Shown here piece by piece: positions 46,501 through 55,203 of a stretch of DNA of 64,000 bases. The notes beneath the pieces are model-generated. The model saw nothing but the letters and a program-made list of their open reading frames with translations. It did no database searches and was not told the origin of the DNA. The DNA lies in NCBI RefSeq assembly GCF_026151205.1, contig NC_087080.1:10837837-10901836 (forward strand). Reading direction: 5' to 3'. The stretch is from Bolinopsis microptera (Eukaryota > Ctenophora > Tentaculata > Lobata > Bolinopsidae). Position 1 is the first letter of the stretch, and each line of letters begins with the position of its first letter. The position numbers were made by a program, and so were the translations under genes.

Positions 46501-49500
46501 TTAAGAATTTGCAGTTGCCCTTTGTAATTGATGTAATACTAATATGTGGTCGCGAAGCATTCAGTTACCAATGATGGGGATCAAGGTTAAATATTATACG
46601 GATTTAATAAAAGTAGCATGGGCATTGTTGAAGTAGAATTTTCATTCCATTTAGGGAAGCGGAAGTTAAACAAGTAAATGAAATTTATTACTATCCACGG
46701 TTGAAAATATGTATTTAACATAGAAAGATAGAAGCAGCACGACATCTACAAGAACAGGAACGAGAGCAAATTTAAACTAGCGTTTAGGACATAGCTTTGG
46801 TTACACAAGCAGTAAAGACAATAGTCTTCAGTTAAACAGTCTACTAGTTTTAGTATTTTAAAAACTTAAATGTGTGATATGTATATAAATTTGATTGCAG
46901 TGTCTTTATCCATAAAACTATAACTAGCCATGAGCTTACAATCCACATGACATTGCATCAAAATGTTGGAAGTGAAATTTACTGGATCCCTGGCAAGAGC
47001 CAAGATACAAATGTGCTTATTTTGCAACGATCTTACAGCACTTTAGACCCCAAAACCTGGAATTTCGCCAAATAGCATTTGCTCCATATCCCTCTCTACA
47101 CTGAACTGTGAGGGTGCTACTTCCCATACCGTAACAATGTCCAAGCTTTACACCACAGCTCTCAGGTTCACAATTCCGTTCTCCGTTAGATCCAGGTGAA
47201 CCATTCTGTCCGTCCATTCCCCAACCACCCTTCTGCCCTTTAACTCCTGGAAATCCAGGAAGTCCTGCATTACCTTCTCTACCCATCTCTCCTTTTGCTC
47301 CAACATCCCCCGAGTTTCCAGTTGGCCCATTCTCTCCGTCTAAACCATCTGCACCAGGTTCACCCTCTGCTCCTTCCAACAAGCACATATCCCATGAACA
47401 GTAGTGGTTAGCTCCTTGAGCACCTTTATCTCCTTGTTCTCCTTGTAGGCATCATGTAGCCGGTGGGCCCGACATGATACGACACACCTCGACACGTCGG
47501 GGTTTTGTCGGGGTTTTGTCGGGGTTTTGTCGGGGTTTTGTCGGGGTTTTGTCGGGGTTTGTCGGGGTTTGTCGGGGTGTGTCGGGGTGTGTCGGGGTTT
47601 GTCGGGGTTTGTCGGGGTGCGTCCGGGTTTGTCGGGGTGCGTCGGGGTTTGTCGGGGTTTGTCAGGGTTTGTCAGGGTTTATCGGGATTCGTTAATAATG
47701 GATGAAAAGTGATTGGAAGTTGCCTAAAGAAGATTGATCAATGGCAGTATAATGGCGCAGGAGGGTCAACCTGAAAAAAACAGTGCTTGACCCTCCTGCC
47801 CCACACATGGATCAGGAGGCTCATTTCAGAAAAAGAGTGCTTGACCCTCCTGCCCCGCACATGGATTACAGGGGTCATTTGAAGCCACAAGACCATGTGC
47901 ACGTATCACTACAGCGCGCGATAAGTACGCGCGTGATTACATAAAATCTTACCGCGCCCTACGCCAAGTAGACGAAAAAGCGTGGACGAAGAGCGAGAGT
48001 TGGTACAATGTGGCACACGAGTCACGTCAGGCAGTAGTTGATAAAGTTTTTAAAGTCGTTTTTAAAATATTGAATTATTTAGTACATTGAATTATGTAGT
48101 AGTGTCAAATTACCTGGGAACTGTTTGATACTTTGATGCTGAAATATTGTTATTTTATTTCTAAAAACATCAAGTTCTTGTTTTGGGAACTAAGATTTCT
48201 CTCGAATTGATCTTTTTTGGACATTGATTCATTGTACTTTAGAAGGCATTGTGATTGATTTGGAGAACAAAGGCCACCTCAGAAGCACATGTTCAAGTTG
48301 TGGTGCCCCAAAGTCTGAGGGGACCTCAATCCAAGTATATGGAGACGAGTGGAGGTGCAAGTCTTGTGCCTATCCCAACTTCTCCTACAGGAAGAATTGT
48401 AATAAGTGTGGGAGAAAGGAAGAGACAGAAGAAGAGAAGAAGGCGAGAGAGGATGAATGGGATAGGAGGGTGAAAGAGGCTGAGGAGAAAGCAGTAAAGA
48501 CCAGGATAGAAGATGCTGAGCAGCTCATAGATGACGATGAGAGGGCTCTTGAGCTTGGGTGGCCTGTGGACTGGAGAAAAAGCGGTCATTATAGTGACGA
48601 AATGCTAATGCTGATCATGGACGAGACAGCGGAGGATAGGGAGAAGCAGAGGGAGAGGCGTAGGAAGAAGAAGGAGCTTGAGGGAGACGCTATTCAGAAG
48701 GAGATTGAAGGTGAAACTGAAAAAGAGATGGATAAGGAGGGCGATGATAAGTCGCAAGGAGAGAATGAAAAACATTGAGTACGTAATGAGCGGATCTATG
48801 TTAATATACTGGCCAGTACATTACCAATTATCATATTTTGATATCATTATAATTGTGATGCAATATAATAGATATTACATTGTTTTTTATTATTTTAACA
48901 ATAACAAAAGGCTACACGTTAAATCTTCTTACATTGGGTTGCAGTTTTTAGAGTTCGACACATGTAGAAAATTATCAATGATAATTAAGAATATTTGTTT
49001 AAATTTTACAAATTGCATGATATTTTGGCCTTTGGGATACGTGTACTTCTAAGTTGTATAATGCCTTGTAAAGTACATTTTAAAAGTTACTTAGTATTAG
49101 TAATACTTTTGAAACTTTCAACAACTTTTATACGTATGTATGTATGTTTTTAAAAATACATGATACAAATTTTATTGTTTTTATTCAGCATCGCTTGTTT
49201 CATTGAATTGGATTTAGGCAAGTATTGGTAAGGAAGTGAACCGATGCGGCGTAGCAAAGCCTGACGCAACACTCCTTTCTTTTCATCCTGTGGCTCTTAC
49301 TGTCTCCCACTCTTGCTCTTTTGGTCTCTTGCGCTGCGCTCTTGCTTTCTCACACTCTTGCAGTCCCGTCCGGTATCGTACTCTTCTCTCGTGCTCATAG
49401 CTTCATAGTGTGTATTAGATTATCATTATACTGAGTGCACAGTTTTAACAAGAATTGCACCCGTTGTTTCGTTTTGGCGGACGCTAGATTTCCATTCACT

Positions 49501-52500
49501 ATAACTATAAATATAAGCTCTAATCAGCTCACTTCATAATAATAATATACACAGAGTACATTATACTACGCATGCCATGTACAAATTGGGCTTATTACCT
49601 AATACTGTACATAACATAGCATACATTAAAATACACTCGCGCCGCGCATTCATTGACACGCTAGCTATATATACATTAAATATCCGCAAGCAATACTTGC
49701 GCGCTGCACTGCGCGCTAGTTGTCATGGTAACTAACGGAAGGAAGGAAGGACTGACGACATATTTATACCCACTTAAATTACCTCGTTATGAGAGCTCCA
49801 GAGTATTATTTTCGTCAATTTGATACCGAAATTATTGGGCAAACTGACATAATCCGACATACCCTGACATATCTCGACACGTCGGGATATGTCGGGGTCT
49901 GTCGGGGTTTGTCGGGGTTTGTCGGAATATGTCGGGGTTTGTCGGGGTGCGTCGGGGTATGTCGGGGTGCGTCGGGGTGCGTCGGGGTGCGTCGGGGTTT
50001 GTCGGGGTTTGTCGAGCCTGGAGGCTACATGATGCCTCCTTGTTCTCCTTGTTCTCCTTGTTCTCCTTGTTCTCCTTGTTCTCCTTGTTCTCCTTGTGGG
50101 CCCACTGCTTCTGACCTGAGCAGAGCTGATGGGCACTCAGGAACATTACAATAATCCCATCTTTGATTATGGTTGGTTGTGTAGCACCAAGCTCCGTTGG
50201 GTTCGTCGTCTGGATTCCTGCAATGGTTGTGGTTTCCTAGTCCTGCTTCTGGGTAGCGTTCTGCGGTGACCCGGTGTTGGTGAGGATACTGCTCGCTCCA
50301 TTTTTGGCACTGCAATCCTGATTCTGTTATTTGTAGTGGTCCTCTATAGTCCTTCTGCAGACCGTCCCAGCATTTATCCTCAGTGCATGAAGGGACAGGA
50401 CAGTAGTCCCATCTTTGTAGAGGATTTGTTGTGTAGCACCAAGCTCCATTAGGTTCATCGTCAGGATTTCTGCAGTAATTATGGTCACCCAGGCCGCCGT
50501 TGGGATAGTTCTCCTCTGTTCTGCTGTGTTCATGAGGATCCTGCTCCAGCTCCGTCCATTTCATGCAAGTATGTCCCGAAATGGTTTCTTTAATACCACC
50601 CCTATAATCCTTCTGTAACCCACTCCAGCAAGCGTCTATGCTGTTAAAGTGTTAACATAACAAGACAAGATCACTGTAGCAAGTAAAACTTTCATCTTTT
50701 TCTCACCCTTCCACGAATTATTTCATCCTAAGGTAAATGTTGTTCTGGTTAGCAGGCAGTAAAAGAGTAATTTAACACAATCTGTGTACCCTTTCGATTA
50801 GGCAAAAATAGGAATTCTTTACAGAAAAAGTATTTTATTGAAATTGCGTCACCAAAATAGCAACAGAATTACAAGCCTCTTCTGTACTACTGGGTAATTT
50901 AAAATTCAAATAACCACTTGAAAGAAGTTAACATACCAAACACTGGGAATTGAGTTTTCATCAAGTTACACTTGTATAAGAAATAAAAGATACCAACTAA
51001 ATTAACACGTTTATGAGGTAGAAATTAATACATCAATCACTCTGGGCATCAACCAATTATTAAGTCAAGTGTTGAAAAGTTTAAAATCATGGATAAAACG
51101 AGCATGGAATTAGAAAAGATCCAATTGGGCATGGGCATCATATATGATTATACGCTGATAACCTACCAAAGTCCAAACACTGATGCCGTTAAAACGTTAA
51201 AACAAGTGTCTACGAAATTAGAACACTGAACAGATAGGCTGATAACACTTATACAACCAACTGAAATCTTCATTCAGTACGACCAGCACACAGCATTAAT
51301 TCAACATTCCCATGGCATTAACATTTTGAAGCGAGATAAGGACACGATTTTATGAATTCAGGAATGATTCATGTAATGGCATGGACCAATTTGATGTCCT
51401 ATAATTGTAATCTAATCAAGATAATTATGCAAAATAGTGGAAAATATTAAATTGAATTATGATGCATGGCCAGTTTAGACTAGATGGAGTGCTATAATAA
51501 GGTCTAAATAATGTCACGTGGAGGGGCCAGGGGTCCTACACAACACCCCCACCCCACCCCCATCTAATAACATATAATTCTCAGGTTTGGAGCAGGCTCT
51601 GGTAGTATCAACCGGAGAAAACAGCAACATAACATCACAGATAGCTTCATACACTTACCAAAACAAGAGTGTTAAAGTAAGCCTCCATGCTACTAGACTT
51701 CTCACCGATATTTCTACCACCAACGCCGTCAGGTTTGTCTATATTTAGTTGCGCTGTGTTATTGAATCTCATTTGATGATTCTTTCAAAACAATTCTGAT
51801 TATTTCTGCTCTAAATAAACTCATTTAATATTCTCTGCTTTACAGTTAACATCACCTAAACAAATAGATGGCTGAGCTCTGGGGAAATTTTCAAATTCTT
51901 AATAAATCCTAAAACAACTTAGCAGTCCGGTAACGACAGCTTTGTAACGTGTTGATCTCTGTTTCAGTCTGTACAGTGCATTAGGCGGCAGTACAGTACC
52001 CCTAGCCCTCGCCTTTGTCAACAGACTCACCTCACGATCCCAAGACGTCTACATAAAAAGTTCTATATTGGACTTTATATCAGCTGCAGTGGAAACGCAG
52101 CCCAGTGTTACTGAACTGTTTATGAGTATTGAGAAGGAGGGTGTCTTAGGTAGGTGGTTTACCAGTACCGCACAGTTAGAGCTGGCCTTTAACAGCTTGA
52201 AGTAACGATGGGATTATACTGAGAGCTCCGAATCTAGGGGCAGATTTCGTGCATGGGTTATAATTTGTTTTCTAATTTACATACTTTTGTTTTCTAATTT
52301 TTTTTAAATACTTGTTTTTTAGCGGTTTTCATGACAAATTTGGTTTTCATGTCCAAAAATTTGAACCAAATTCCTGTATTTAGATAGTAATTTAGTTTCA
52401 AATAACTTAAAAATAACGGAATACTTCAGGAGAGAACAGTTGTCTCCACCCAGTGCTGGACTACATAACTCGTTCCACCACGCTCCCTCTTGTACTGGTG

Positions 52501-54364
52501 TGTTCGGTGTACAGACTGTTATACAAGATATGGCATTACAGACACACTGCTGCCATTGCTGCTCTCAAAAACACCGAGGTACTTGTTACACTGGTTTCAG
52601 TTGTATATTGTAATATGAAATATTACAAATAGGTCAATATTATCATTAGATCTGTAATATTGCAACCTGCACACTATTATTATCTGCAATAATATTGCAG
52701 TATGATTTAACATTACAATTCTTCACTTTTGTAAAATGTCACATATAATTTATATCTTCACAATTTAAAACCTCCCGCAGAAGTTCTGGGAGAAGTTATG
52801 TAAGCACTGTTTCGAAGAGATCGACCTGGACAAGACCATCTCCAGCTACCAACTCCTGATCCGCGCGTACACATTCCACATCCTCGCCAACGACATCTTC
52901 TACAACCCCAGTGAGGACACCTCCAACATGGTGACCCAGCTCCAGGAGAGGGACTGTTTCCTGTACTGGACCAAAGTGCTGAAGAGGATATGTTCCTCTG
53001 TTGAGGATATCTCCCTGAATCAGAACTTTTTGTCGGAAGATCTGTTGTTCATGTTACCACTGTCCGAGGCTTATCTCTCGTTTGTCAGAGCGTGGCGGTC
53101 ATTTCTGGTCGTTACACTAGTTGTGCGTGATAACAAGGACGATAAGCTCAAGGACCAGATTACGTTCCATATAGCTGGGGCTCTGTACAACCAAACTGCT
53201 AAACTTGACAAAAGAGTGACCCTGAAAGCATCCGCGGAATTTGCCTCGCTGCTGACGATCCTGCTGAAGCGACATAACAGATCAAGTGATCAGCCTGTCT
53301 TGATAAGAGTTTGTGTGCAGGTTTTAGAAACAGCTACTAAATCACCTCACGATTTGAACCAAATTGTAATTATCCCAGTGTTGGCATCTCTTCTGAACGT
53401 TCTGCAAGGCCTCGATCCTCAATCAAAAAAGCAGGTTTGTTACAAGCTTTCCCTTTAGCTTTTTTACGGGTTACGATTCGGCTGTTAATCTGCTGGGAGC
53501 GATTAACAGTCATTGTTAATTGATTTTGATAGCAGTGATTGAGTTATTCGGTCACAAAATAACTTCTAGCTATTTTATTTCATTTTCCACCTGATCAGTG
53601 ATCATAATATGTGTTATGACACAAATCCTCTAAAATCTCCCTAATTCTTTACTCGGTCCTCTTGCCCAGGTGCTGAAAGACTCCGGCAGCACCAACGAGC
53701 TGGTAATGCTGCTTTGTAGTCAGATAACATCTGTAAACCCTAATCAGCTGGTGGCTCTCAGCTGTGCTACTCTATCCCAGGTCAGCAGTTATTCGAGCTT
53801 GTTATCTTACCCATGATAGTTTACCTTATTATCATCAGAAAATATTGTTTTTAAAAATGTATTTTTGTTTTTTTGTTTGTTTTTTGGGAGGTTTATATTG
53901 TTAAACACTGCTGACTGAACTATTATATATTAAGTTAAATCTATATCCTTTAAAAGTGACCTGGTGGTATTTGCACATTTACAACAATTTCTTGATTTGA
54001 ATTTTGAAACTGTTTTCTTATTAGTTGCTTCTCAAACATTTAGGATGATTTCTGTTGTCAGGTGATAGAGACGACTGGGTCGGAACAGACGTGGTTCAGC
54101 ACGATCAAGACAATAATACCTGGCCTGGTCAGACTGGCCGAGGAGAATATACTTAGTGCTACTCACGAGGTTCGTTATAGGTTTCGTTTAAGTATAAATA
54201 TGTAAAAAGACTTTATTTATGATCCTTCCACTTTGTTATATTTAAGTTGAATTTTTAGGTATAGTTAAATCCAATACTACCTCGTTTGTAAATTCTTTTC
54301 GACGATGTTGTTATTATTCTACCTTCAGAGAATTACAAAAGAAACAATTGCACTGCTTACATTT
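34559..54364 (+). CDS. NUP188: Nucleoporin NUP188 (C-terminus not found)
   Basis: Exons: 34559-35362, 35515-35877, 36006-36218, 36408-36636, 36872-36972, 37266-37427, 37723-37884, 38036-38182, 38407-38541, 38806-38899, 51585-51732, 51968-52149, 52430-52578, 52781-53434, 53670-53780, 54062-54169, and a tentative 12-codon exon 54329-54364. Phases agree across all joins, giving 1254 codons plus 12. Landmarks match NUP188 in order: [20 protein letters not shown] and FFKPPS at the N-terminus, [25 protein letters not shown], then [11 protein letters not shown] and [13 protein letters not shown]188 is an alpha-solenoid scaffold of the inner ring of the nuclear pore. Vertebrate NUP188 is about 1750 residues, so some 450 are missing here and probably lie beyond the window. 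Intron 10 (38900-51584) hosts antisense genes and transposons. An acceptor-like TTCTTTTTCAG precedes the ATG by about 20 bases. Confidence 0.9.
37651..37728 (+). repeat. 29-bp repeat carrying NUP188 exon 7 acceptor
   Basis: Three units of 29 bp (the last partial) each contain CCTCTTTTAG or CCTCTTTCAG followed by AGTGAC. The third is the real acceptor of exon 7, which starts at 37723 with AGTGACAACACG. The upstream copies would start at 37665 or 37694 and would shift the frame. Confidence 0.85.
38917..38976. repeat. 21-bp tandem repeat after NUP188 exon 10
   Basis: Three copies of TATCACGTGACCTTCATTT-type sequence begin about 18 bases after the exon 10 donor, at the start of the 12.7-kb intron. 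The first two contain the palindrome TCACGTGA. Confidence 0.8.
39240..39546 (-). pseudogene. Decayed fifth kringle, downstream of a nonsense codon
   Basis: In frame with the four-kringle gene just upstream, the codon TCA expected after NCP is TAA, ending the protein. Beyond it a fifth kringle can be read ([32 protein letters not shown]), then a 7-bp insertion near 39349 shifts the frame before [16 protein letters not shown]. The remnant's first half resembles kringles 1 and 3, and its end resembles kringles 2 and 4. With both defects this part is not translated as a kringle. Confidence 0.82.
39547..40626 (-). CDS. Secreted four-kringle protein
   Basis: A 359-residue protein: signal peptide 1-18 ([18 protein letters not shown]) and four kringle domains at about 20-105, 110-190, 197-278 and 283-358. 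Each has the six kringle cysteines and the landmarks [28 protein letters not shown] and RWDYC.VP.C. Kringles alternate in two types, so the unit of duplication is a pair, and the two pairs are nearly identical, suggesting recent duplication or conversion. Kringles are disulphide-bonded binding modules of secreted proteins such as plasminogen; no protease domain is present. The reading frame ends at a nonsense codon before a fifth kringle, so the protein may be a shortened form. It lies antisense within NUP188 intron 10. Confidence 0.85.
   Translation of the reverse strand: MKVLLATVILSCYVNSIDVCWSGWNGLQKDYRGSIKETISGETCMKWTDQNPHAHSRTEENYPNSGLGDHNYCRNPDNEPNGAWCYTTNPLQRWDYCPVPSCTEDKCWDGLQKDYRGPLQVTESGEQCQKWTEQYPQEHSRTEENYPEAGLGNHNYCRNPDNEPAGAWCYTTNPDKRWDYCDVPKCPSTLAKKDCWDSLQKDYRGGVKETISGDTCMKWTEQNPHEHSRTEKNYPNSGLGDHNYCRNPDNEPMGAWCYTTNPLQRWDYCPVPSCTEDKCWDGLQKDYRGPLQVTESGEQCQKWTEQYPQEHSRTEGNYPEAGLGNHNYCRNPDNEPAGAWCYTTNPDKRWDYCDVPNCP
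40630..40950 (-). promoter_or_regulatory. Upstream block of kringle gene, copy 1
   Basis: About 300 bp directly upstream of the kringle ATG are nearly identical to 50700-50960, upstream of the second kringle gene, and similar to an orphan copy at 43525-43700. The sequence includes ACGAATTATTTCATCCTAAG and TTCTGGTTAGCAGGCAGTAA. It probably contains the promoter, but no specific element can be named. Confidence 0.45.
40979..41438. mobile_element. CAG..CTG MITE rich in GGGACC, copy A
   Basis: 460 bp with ends CAGTAATCGACCGGGA and its complement, a 7-of-8 target duplication (CAGAGCTC at 40971, CAGAGCTA at 41439), and an interior of GGGACC repeats and CCGGTACCGG palindromes. It is the reverse complement of copy B at 42643. 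Terminal CAG/CTG and 8-bp duplications fit a non-autonomous hAT element. Confidence 0.82.
41439..42499. other. Unassigned DNA in NUP188 intron 10
   Basis: No gene is supported. This 1.1 kb, with the adjoining MITE A, separates the proximal and distal parts of the upstream DNA of the kringle gene, which are contiguous in the second kringle locus. It may therefore be an insertion. GATCACGTGATGCTATCTC near 42174 contains a TCACGTGA palindrome. Confidence 0.4.
42643..43177. mobile_element. CAG..CTG MITE rich in GGGACC, copy B
   Basis: 535 bp with ends CAGGAATCGACC and GGTCGATTCCTG and a 7-of-8 target duplication (AGAATTAG at 42635, ACAATTAG at 43178). The equivalent place at about 51107 reads GGAATTAGAAAAGAT with no insert, an empty site in a paralogous segment. 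It is inverted relative to copy A. Confidence 0.87.
43525..43700 (-). pseudogene. Orphan kringle-gene upstream block
   Basis: This matches the promoter-proximal DNA of both kringle genes (ACGAATAATTTCATCCTAAG onward) but is followed on its gene side by unrelated sequence instead of a kringle start codon. It appears to be what is left of a third copy of the locus. Confidence 0.6.
43800..44990 (+). pseudogene. Frameshifted non-LTR reverse transcriptase fragment
   Basis: Reading from about 43800: [36 protein letters not shown] and [11 protein letters not shown] are the canonical palm motifs of a non-LTR reverse transcriptase. The frame breaks near 44180 and resumes with [26 protein letters not shown] and a connector region to 44779. 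A further frame to 44988 ([17 protein letters not shown]) continues the element. The N-terminal fingers and endonuclease are absent. Truncated and shifted, so inactive. Confidence 0.8.
45300..46345 (-). pseudogene. Non-LTR reverse transcriptase fragment, second family
   Basis: Minus-strand frame of 301 codons: [64 protein letters not shown] and [13 protein letters not shown], clearly a non-LTR reverse transcriptase of a different type from the one at 43800. After the stop at 45434 the homology goes on in another frame ([16 protein letters not shown], then [11 protein letters not shown]), so a frameshift separates the tail. The 5' end abuts a 16-base poly-G run at 46351-46366, marking truncation. 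Inactive. Confidence 0.8.
46367..47016. other. Unassigned DNA in NUP188 intron 10
   Basis: AT-rich, no gene recognised. It lies directly downstream of the stop codon of the kringle-collagen pseudogene and may hold its 3' UTR. Confidence 0.35.
47494..47695 (+). repeat. GTCGGGGTTT tandem array, left
   Basis: About 18-20 units of GTCGGGGTTTT, GTCGGGGTTT or GTCGGGGTGT. Open frames reading [10 protein letters not shown] in this array are by-products of its periodicity and are not genes. Confidence 0.92.
48224..48778 (+). CDS. RanBP2-type zinc-finger protein, partial
   Basis: A frame of about 184 codons with no ATG at its start; TGTACTTTAG just inside (about 48241) could be a splice acceptor, so this may be a last exon. 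It contains CSSCGAPKS and then a RanBP2 zinc finger, [19 protein letters not shown], with the W.C..C...N......C..C spacing. The rest is highly charged ([26 protein letters not shown]) and likely coiled or disordered. ZRANB2-like proteins use such fingers to bind single-stranded RNA in splicing. It lies wholly within the 2.6-kb inverted-repeat transposon, so it is either a captured host gene fragment or an element-encoded protein. The frame is clean and ends in TGA. Confidence 0.6.
   Translation: MIHCTLEGIVIDLENKGHLRSTCSSCGAPKSEGTSIQVYGDEWRCKSCAYPNFSYRKNCNKCGRKEETEEEKKAREDEWDRRVKEAEEKAVKTRIEDAEQLIDDDERALELGWPVDWRKSGHYSDEMLMLIMDETAEDREKQRERRRKKKELEGDAIQKEIEGETEKEMDKEGDDKSQGENEKH
49858..50015 (+). 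repeat. GTCGGGGTTT tandem array, right
   Basis: About 15 units of GTCGGGGTTT or GTCGGGGTGC beside the right end of the element, in the same orientation as the left array. Confidence 0.92.
50700..51400 (-). promoter_or_regulatory. Upstream DNA of broken kringle gene
   Basis: 50700-50960 matches the upstream DNA of the intact kringle gene at 40630-40950. 50975-51400 matches 42500-42642 joined to 43186-43420, with MITE copy B absent here. The segment shows the pre-insertion arrangement of the duplicated locus. Confidence 0.6.
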
Positions 54365-54576
54365 GTAAAATTATAACAATCAGCATAACTTAAAATAAAT
54401 TAAGAGAATCAGCGAAACTTAAAATAATTAAATAACAGAATTGACAGCACAACTTAAAATAGTTAAACAGAATCAGCACAATTTAAATAATCTAACACAA
54501 CCAGCACAACTTTATTTACGTAATCTCAAAAGCTCAAACTCCTGAAAAATAATTTATATCTAGATTACTGTCGGAA

Positions 54577-54609
<33 letters not shown>
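54577..54609. repeat. 33-base poly-G tract
   Basis: An uninterrupted run of 33 G at the left edge of a transposon deletion derivative whose family has poly-G-starting ends (GGGGGGGTACC). It is probably an expansion of the terminal G run. Confidence 0.9.
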
Positions 54610-54610
<1 letters not shown>

Positions 54611-55093
54611 CGGGGTTACCAATGGCATAAATGGCATAATGGAGAATTGGCCAATAAAAATTTCCATTTATGCCATAAAACGTATGCCATTTATGCCATT
54701 TTTGATATATTAATACATTTCTATTTTCTTTATTTGTCATATGAATCTTTAACGATCATACCAAGCGTTATAAAGCATGAAACATGTCTCTTATTCAAGT
54801 ACTAATAATAATTTAGGAATTTAAAGTCAAATATACATAAACTTTTTATGTCCTATGCATACACTCCTTGATAGTTATCTTGATCTAGTATCTTTGTTTC
54901 ACACAATAGAGCATAAGTTTTGTGGTTTATCCACTGGGCTTAGAGTTTGTGTTTAAGCTACCAAATTTTATTATTTATTATTATATGAAGACCTAAATTC
55001 ATGGCATAAATGGAGAATTGGCCAATAAAAATTTCAATTTATGCCATAAAACGTATGCCATTTATGCCATTTTATGCCATTGGTACCCCCCCC
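54610..55093. mobile_element. Deletion derivative of the 21452-24369 transposon
   Basis: Both ends carry TACCAATGGCATA-type inverted repeats with GGAGAATTGGCCAA sub-termini, and 54705-54815 matches 24090-24195 (AAGCGTTATAAAGCATGAAA and neighbours). The coding part is missing. It is thus a non-autonomous copy of the family at 21452. Target duplication could not be defined because of the poly-G run and a repeat on the right. Confidence 0.82.
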
Positions 55094-55095
55094 GG

Positions 55096-55203
55096 GTGTC
55101 CTCTAAATCATGTCCTCTAAAAGTGTGTCCTCTAAAACATGTCCTCTAAAAGTGTGTCCTCTAAAACATGTCCTCTAAAAGTGTGTCCTCTAAAACATGT
55201 CCT
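55096..55203. repeat. GTCCTCTAAAA tandem repeat at GPCR 3' end
   Basis: Alternating GTCCTCTAAAACAT and GTCCTCTAAAAGTGT units run up to the stop codon of the GPCR gene. Shorter versions lie at 57050-57110 and 63923-63949 at the same place in the other two copies, so the repeat belongs to the duplicated unit and varies in length between copies. Confidence 0.85.

Larger units (their letters stand above)
47448..50036. mobile_element. 2.6-kb inverted-repeat transposon carrying a zinc-finger ORF
   Basis: Ends GGCATCATGTAGCC (47448) and GGCTACATGATGCC (to 50036) are perfect 14-bp inverted repeats. Flanks TCCTTGTA and TCCTTGTT form a 7-of-8 target duplication, although they lie in a TCCTTGTTC repeat. 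Both sub-terminal regions hold direct GTCGGGGTTT-type arrays. Inside are a 60-bp duplication at 47760-47880 (TGACCCTCCTGCCCC), a RanBP2-type zinc-finger frame, and AT-rich filler. No transposase is visible, so it is non-autonomous. Confidence 0.78.
47017..50695 (-). pseudogene. Broken kringle-collagen gene
   Basis: The second kringle locus, antisense in NUP188 intron 10. Pieces: a start and signal sequence at 50695 like that of the intact gene; two kringles ending near 50130; [12 protein letters not shown]; then GEQ repeats to 50037. Collagen Gly-X-Y repeats resume at about 47439 ([10 protein letters not shown]), run on through [16 protein letters not shown] and end in a small Cys-bearing C-terminal region with stop at 47017. 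Two lesions: an 8-bp insertion in the signal-peptide region (near 50645) gives an early stop, and a 2.6-kb transposon (47448-50036) sits inside the Gly-X-Y repeats. Omitting the transposon and one target duplication rejoins GEQ-GEQ-GDK in frame, so the insertion hit coding sequence. The kringle-collagen pairing is unusual. Confidence 0.8.

Noticed and set aside
47474-47712. Frames reading [10 protein letters not shown] repeats, and similar ones at 49774-50154
   Set aside because: They exist in several frames at once and follow the GTCGGGGTTT periodicity, so they are not proteins.
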